Assembly: GCF_014174495.1 (NCBI RefSeq)
Contig: NZ_JACJHR010000002.1
Span: forward strand, 124,001-188,000
Direction of reading: 5' to 3'
Source: Amycolatopsis echigonensis
GTDB lineage: Bacteria > Actinomycetota > Actinomycetes > Mycobacteriales > Pseudonocardiaceae
DNA: 64,000 nt
Made by a program: the position numbers and the translations under genes
Shown: one piece after another, positions 62,263 through 64,000 of the stretch
Layout: the number at the start of each line of letters is the position of its first letter
Position numbering within the stretch: position 1 is the stretch's first letter
Notes under the pieces: generated by a model
What the model saw: only the letters and a program-made list of their open reading frames with translations
What the model was told of the DNA's origin: nothing
Databases searched by the model: none

Positions 62263-62859
62263 TCAGGAAACCAGGTTCGCGTACACCACGATGTTGTCCT
62301 TGTAGCTGTGCTCGGCGTGGTCGAACACGCCGCCGCAGGTGATGAGGCGCAGCTGCGGCTTGTCCGTGTTGCCGAAGACGGCCTGCGTCGGGAACGTGTC
62401 CTTGGGGACCTGTTCCTTGTGGTCCACCACGAACTTCAGCTTCTTGCCGTCGCTGCGTTCGACGTCGACCTCGTCGCCCGGGTTCACGTCCTTGAGCTTG
62501 TAGAAGATGCCCGGTTGGTGGTTGCCGTCGACGTGCCCGAGCACGATCGCCGGGCCCACGTCGCCCGGCACCGGCGAAAGCCGGTACCACGCGGCCTGCA
62601 TCGGGTTCTTCACCGAAGGCACCGAAATCTGGCCGTCCTTGTTCGGCATCACGGTGATCAGCGACGATTTCGCGCCGATCTTCGGGATCTCGACCGACGT
62701 CGGCCGCAGCCCGGTGAACGGCTTGGTCACCGGGACCGCCGCACTGGCCGGCGCCTGCGCGGCGGGCGCCGCCGGGGCGTCCGAACCGCACGCGCTCAGC
62801 GAGAGGGAGAGGAGCAGAGCGCCCGCGAGAGCGACGCCCTGCCCGTACTTCCTGGTCAT
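62263..62859 (-). CDS. Class F sortase
   Basis: The 198-residue protein has a lipoprotein-type signal with LSLSAC (Cys24), so the enzyme is probably lipid-anchored outside. The sortase fold carries His109 in VLGHVDG, Cys175 in LITCGG and the ending HSYKDNIVVYANLV. Class F sortases of actinomycetes usually have FDR after the Cys; here it is FDH, so the basic residue of the catalytic triad may be missing or moved (Lys187 in SYKDN could substitute). It is coupled to a secreted Pro/Thr-rich protein by a one-base overlap (TGATG). A membrane/surface transpeptidase role follows if it is active. Confidence 0.85.
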   Translation of the reverse strand: MTRKYGQGVALAGALLLSLSLSACGSDAPAAPAAQAPASAAVPVTKPFTGLRPTSVEIPKIGAKSSLITVMPNKDGQISVPSVKNPMQAAWYRLSPVPGDVGPAIVLGHVDGNHQPGIFYKLKDVNPGDEVDVERSDGKKLKFVVDHKEQVPKDTFPTQAVFGNTDKPQLRLITCGGVFDHAEHSYKDNIVVYANLVS

Positions 62860-63593
62860 CAGGCGGCCATGCCCCCGAAGCCGGTCTCGATGCCGTGCTT
62901 CGGCGCGTACTTCACCTGCGAGTCACCGTGTCCGCCGGTGGTGCCAGCGGAGCCCGCGCCCGCGCCGCCGGCCGGGGGAACGTGCCCGCCGTCGGTCGGC
63001 TTGGTGCCGCAGGTCCAGGACGCGTAGACGATGCCGTTGTCGAACGAGACGCCCTCATGGCGCTTGACCGTCCAGCCCCAGTAGCGGCCGTCGTCCTCGA
63101 ACTGGTACGGGCCCTCGACGAGGTCGAAGTCCTTGGAGTGCACGTTCGTCGGCTCGCCGGCGGCGCACGCGATCACGAAGACGCCGTCGTTGCCGTCGAG
63201 GTCCACGCCGTAAGCGATGTCGTCCACGTACGGCGGCTCCTCCGGAGGAGTCTCCGAGGAGGTCGTGGTCGGCGTGGTGGGCTTGCTGGTGTCAGTCGGC
63301 TGGCCGGTCTCGGTCGGCTTGCCCGTCTCGGTCGGGTTACCGGTCTCGGTCGGCGCGCTGGTCTCCGTCGGCGTGCCGGTCTCCGTCGCCGGAGCAGAGG
63401 TCGCCGGGGAGGAAACAGGCGGCGTGGTCTCGCTGGCCGGAGACTCGGAGGGAGGAGTCGACTCGCCCGCGTCGGCCGGAGCCGAGGAGGAAGTATCCGT
63501 CACGGGATCCGCGTTCGCGGCGGGCACGACGGCAAGGCTGATCAGGGCGCTCGCGAGCACAGCGCCCGCGAGTCTGCCCAGGGTCTTCTTCAA
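62859..63593 (-). CDS. Secreted Pro/Thr/Glu-rich protein
   Basis: The 244-residue protein has a signal peptide (LKKTLGRLAGAVLASALISLAVVPAANA), then a Ser/Pro/Thr-rich region with a six-residue tandem repeat PTETGK/N/Q (about residues 72-110). A globular acidic/aromatic domain follows (DGNDGVFVIACAAGEPTNVHSKDFDLVEGPYQFEDDGRYWGW...), ending in a Gly/His-rich tail. There is no LPXTG-like motif or C-terminal membrane helix, so it is not an obvious sortase substrate although it precedes the class F sortase gene. I chose the TTG because AGAGGGG lies upstream and the signal starts there. The function is unknown; the two Cys may form a disulphide. Confidence 0.78.
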   Translation of the reverse strand: MKKTLGRLAGAVLASALISLAVVPAANADPVTDTSSSAPADAGESTPPSESPASETTPPVSSPATSAPATETGTPTETSAPTETGNPTETGKPTETGQPTDTSKPTTPTTTSSETPPEEPPYVDDIAYGVDLDGNDGVFVIACAAGEPTNVHSKDFDLVEGPYQFEDDGRYWGWTVKRHEGVSFDNGIVYASWTCGTKPTDGGHVPPAGGAGAGSAGTTGGHGDSQVKYAPKHGIETGFGGMAA

Positions 63594-63830
63594 GGTGATT
63601 ACCCCTCTGAGGAAAGGCGCGATGACCCCCACCGCGCCCGCTGATCCTGCCGGGGTTTCAGCCGATATGGGTAACCCTTTAGCTGGTGATTAATAACACC
63701 GCGGAAAGCGGTAACGAACTGCTTTCCGGTAGCGATGATTCCGCCCGATTGCCGAGTTTCCGGCCCGCCGTGCCCATACCGTAACACTTGCCAGGCAACC
63801 CGGACAGGGTTCGTGAGGAAATGGCGTAAA

Positions 63831-64000
63831 TCAACCGAGCGCGGTCAGCAAATCCCGCCACAGGTCTTCCGGGTCTTCCAATCCGACGGAAAACCGGATC
63901 AATCCCGGCGGCACGCGTTCCTCGCCGGGCAGCCAGGCACGCCGTTCCATCAGGCTTTCCACCCCGCCGAGACTCGTCGCCGGCCGGATCAACCGGACGC
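63831..64000 (-). CDS. Cys/Met metabolism PLP enzyme, C-terminal part only
   Basis: The last 56 codons of a gene that continues beyond the window end. It reads RLIRPATSLGGVESLMERRA and then LIRFSVGLEDPEDLWRDLL, the conserved end of cystathionine gamma-synthase/gamma-lyase and related fold type I enzymes, where the Arg in GLIR.SVG binds the substrate carboxylate. The exact reaction cannot be told from the C-terminus. The stop is followed by an A/T-rich gap. Confidence 0.85.
   Translation of the reverse strand, partial: VRLIRPATSLGGVESLMERRAWLPGEERVPPGLIRFSVGLEDPEDLWRDLLTALG

Noticed and set aside
63280-63400. PTETG repeat region as an LPXTG-type sorting signal
   Set aside because: The repeat is internal, not followed by a membrane helix and basic tail, so it is a linker and not a sorting motif.

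Overview
The window is chromosomal DNA from a high-GC actinomycete. Codon third positions are almost all G or C, GTG and TTG starts are common, and the gene content is typical of the family: ECF sigma factor, WXG-type RHS toxin, YcnI/CopC/CopD set, class F sortase, NsdA-like regulator and a DUF6474-like protein. Together these suggest Pseudonocardiaceae, most likely Amycolatopsis or a close relative; this is inference, since no 16S gene or other marker is present. I see no tRNA, rRNA, CRISPR array, transposase, integrase or phage module.

Left part (1-34.7 kb). Two small immunity-like genes (Imm7-like, cut by the window edge, and DUF2716) precede two unknown genes. A plus-strand cell-surface block follows: two tandem paralogous Pro-rich single-pass membrane proteins, then a very large glycosyltransferase/glycosyltransferase/FkbM-methyltransferase fusion. 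Beyond it lie a mannosyltransferase-like membrane protein and a surface acyltransferase. Next come a NarL-type two-component system, an internally deleted reductase relic, an XRE regulator divergent from a DHA2-type efflux pump across a palindromic operator array, an ECF sigma factor coupled to a two-domain VOC protein, UDP-glucose dehydrogenase, an SDR enzyme, a PadR/methyltransferase pair, a TM0106-type nuclease, a four-gene osmoprotectant ABC importer and a copper operon (membrane protein-ycnI-copC-copD). An aminoglycoside phosphotransferase-like gene and an HTH/TPR regulator close this part.

Middle (34.9-45.8 kb). Two small cytoplasmic proteins are followed by a 552-base gene-free stretch with strong hairpins, then a 1,730-residue RHS/YD-repeat polymorphic toxin with an N-terminal WXG-like region. 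No immunity gene follows it: a terminator comes next and then opposite-strand genes. These are a carboxymuconolactone decarboxylase-like gene with its MerR regulator, and a beta-glucosidase/MFS pair with a divergent TetR regulator.

Right part (45.8-64 kb). A PLP-dependent racemase/aldolase-like enzyme is divergent from a sugar-lactone oxidase. Then come a divergent PRPP synthetase paralogue coupled to an NAD(P)-binding protein, a pair of HpcH/HpaI-type CoA-ester lyases, and an eight-gene minus-strand operon (peptide/nickel-type ABC importer, aldehyde dehydrogenase, SDR, amidase). That operon faces a FadR-type regulator across a perfect 15-base operator palindrome. The window ends with a class F sortase and a secreted Pro/Thr-rich protein, and the C-terminal end of a Cys/Met-metabolism PLP enzyme.

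The observations most worth following are the orphan RHS toxin with an unrecognised 416-residue tip, the FadR-linked catabolic operon, a 17-base inverted repeat that buries the copC start codon, a MerR promoter with a 19-base spacer and an apparently leaderless transcript, and a 26-codon membrane peptide gene antisense to the acyltransferase tail.
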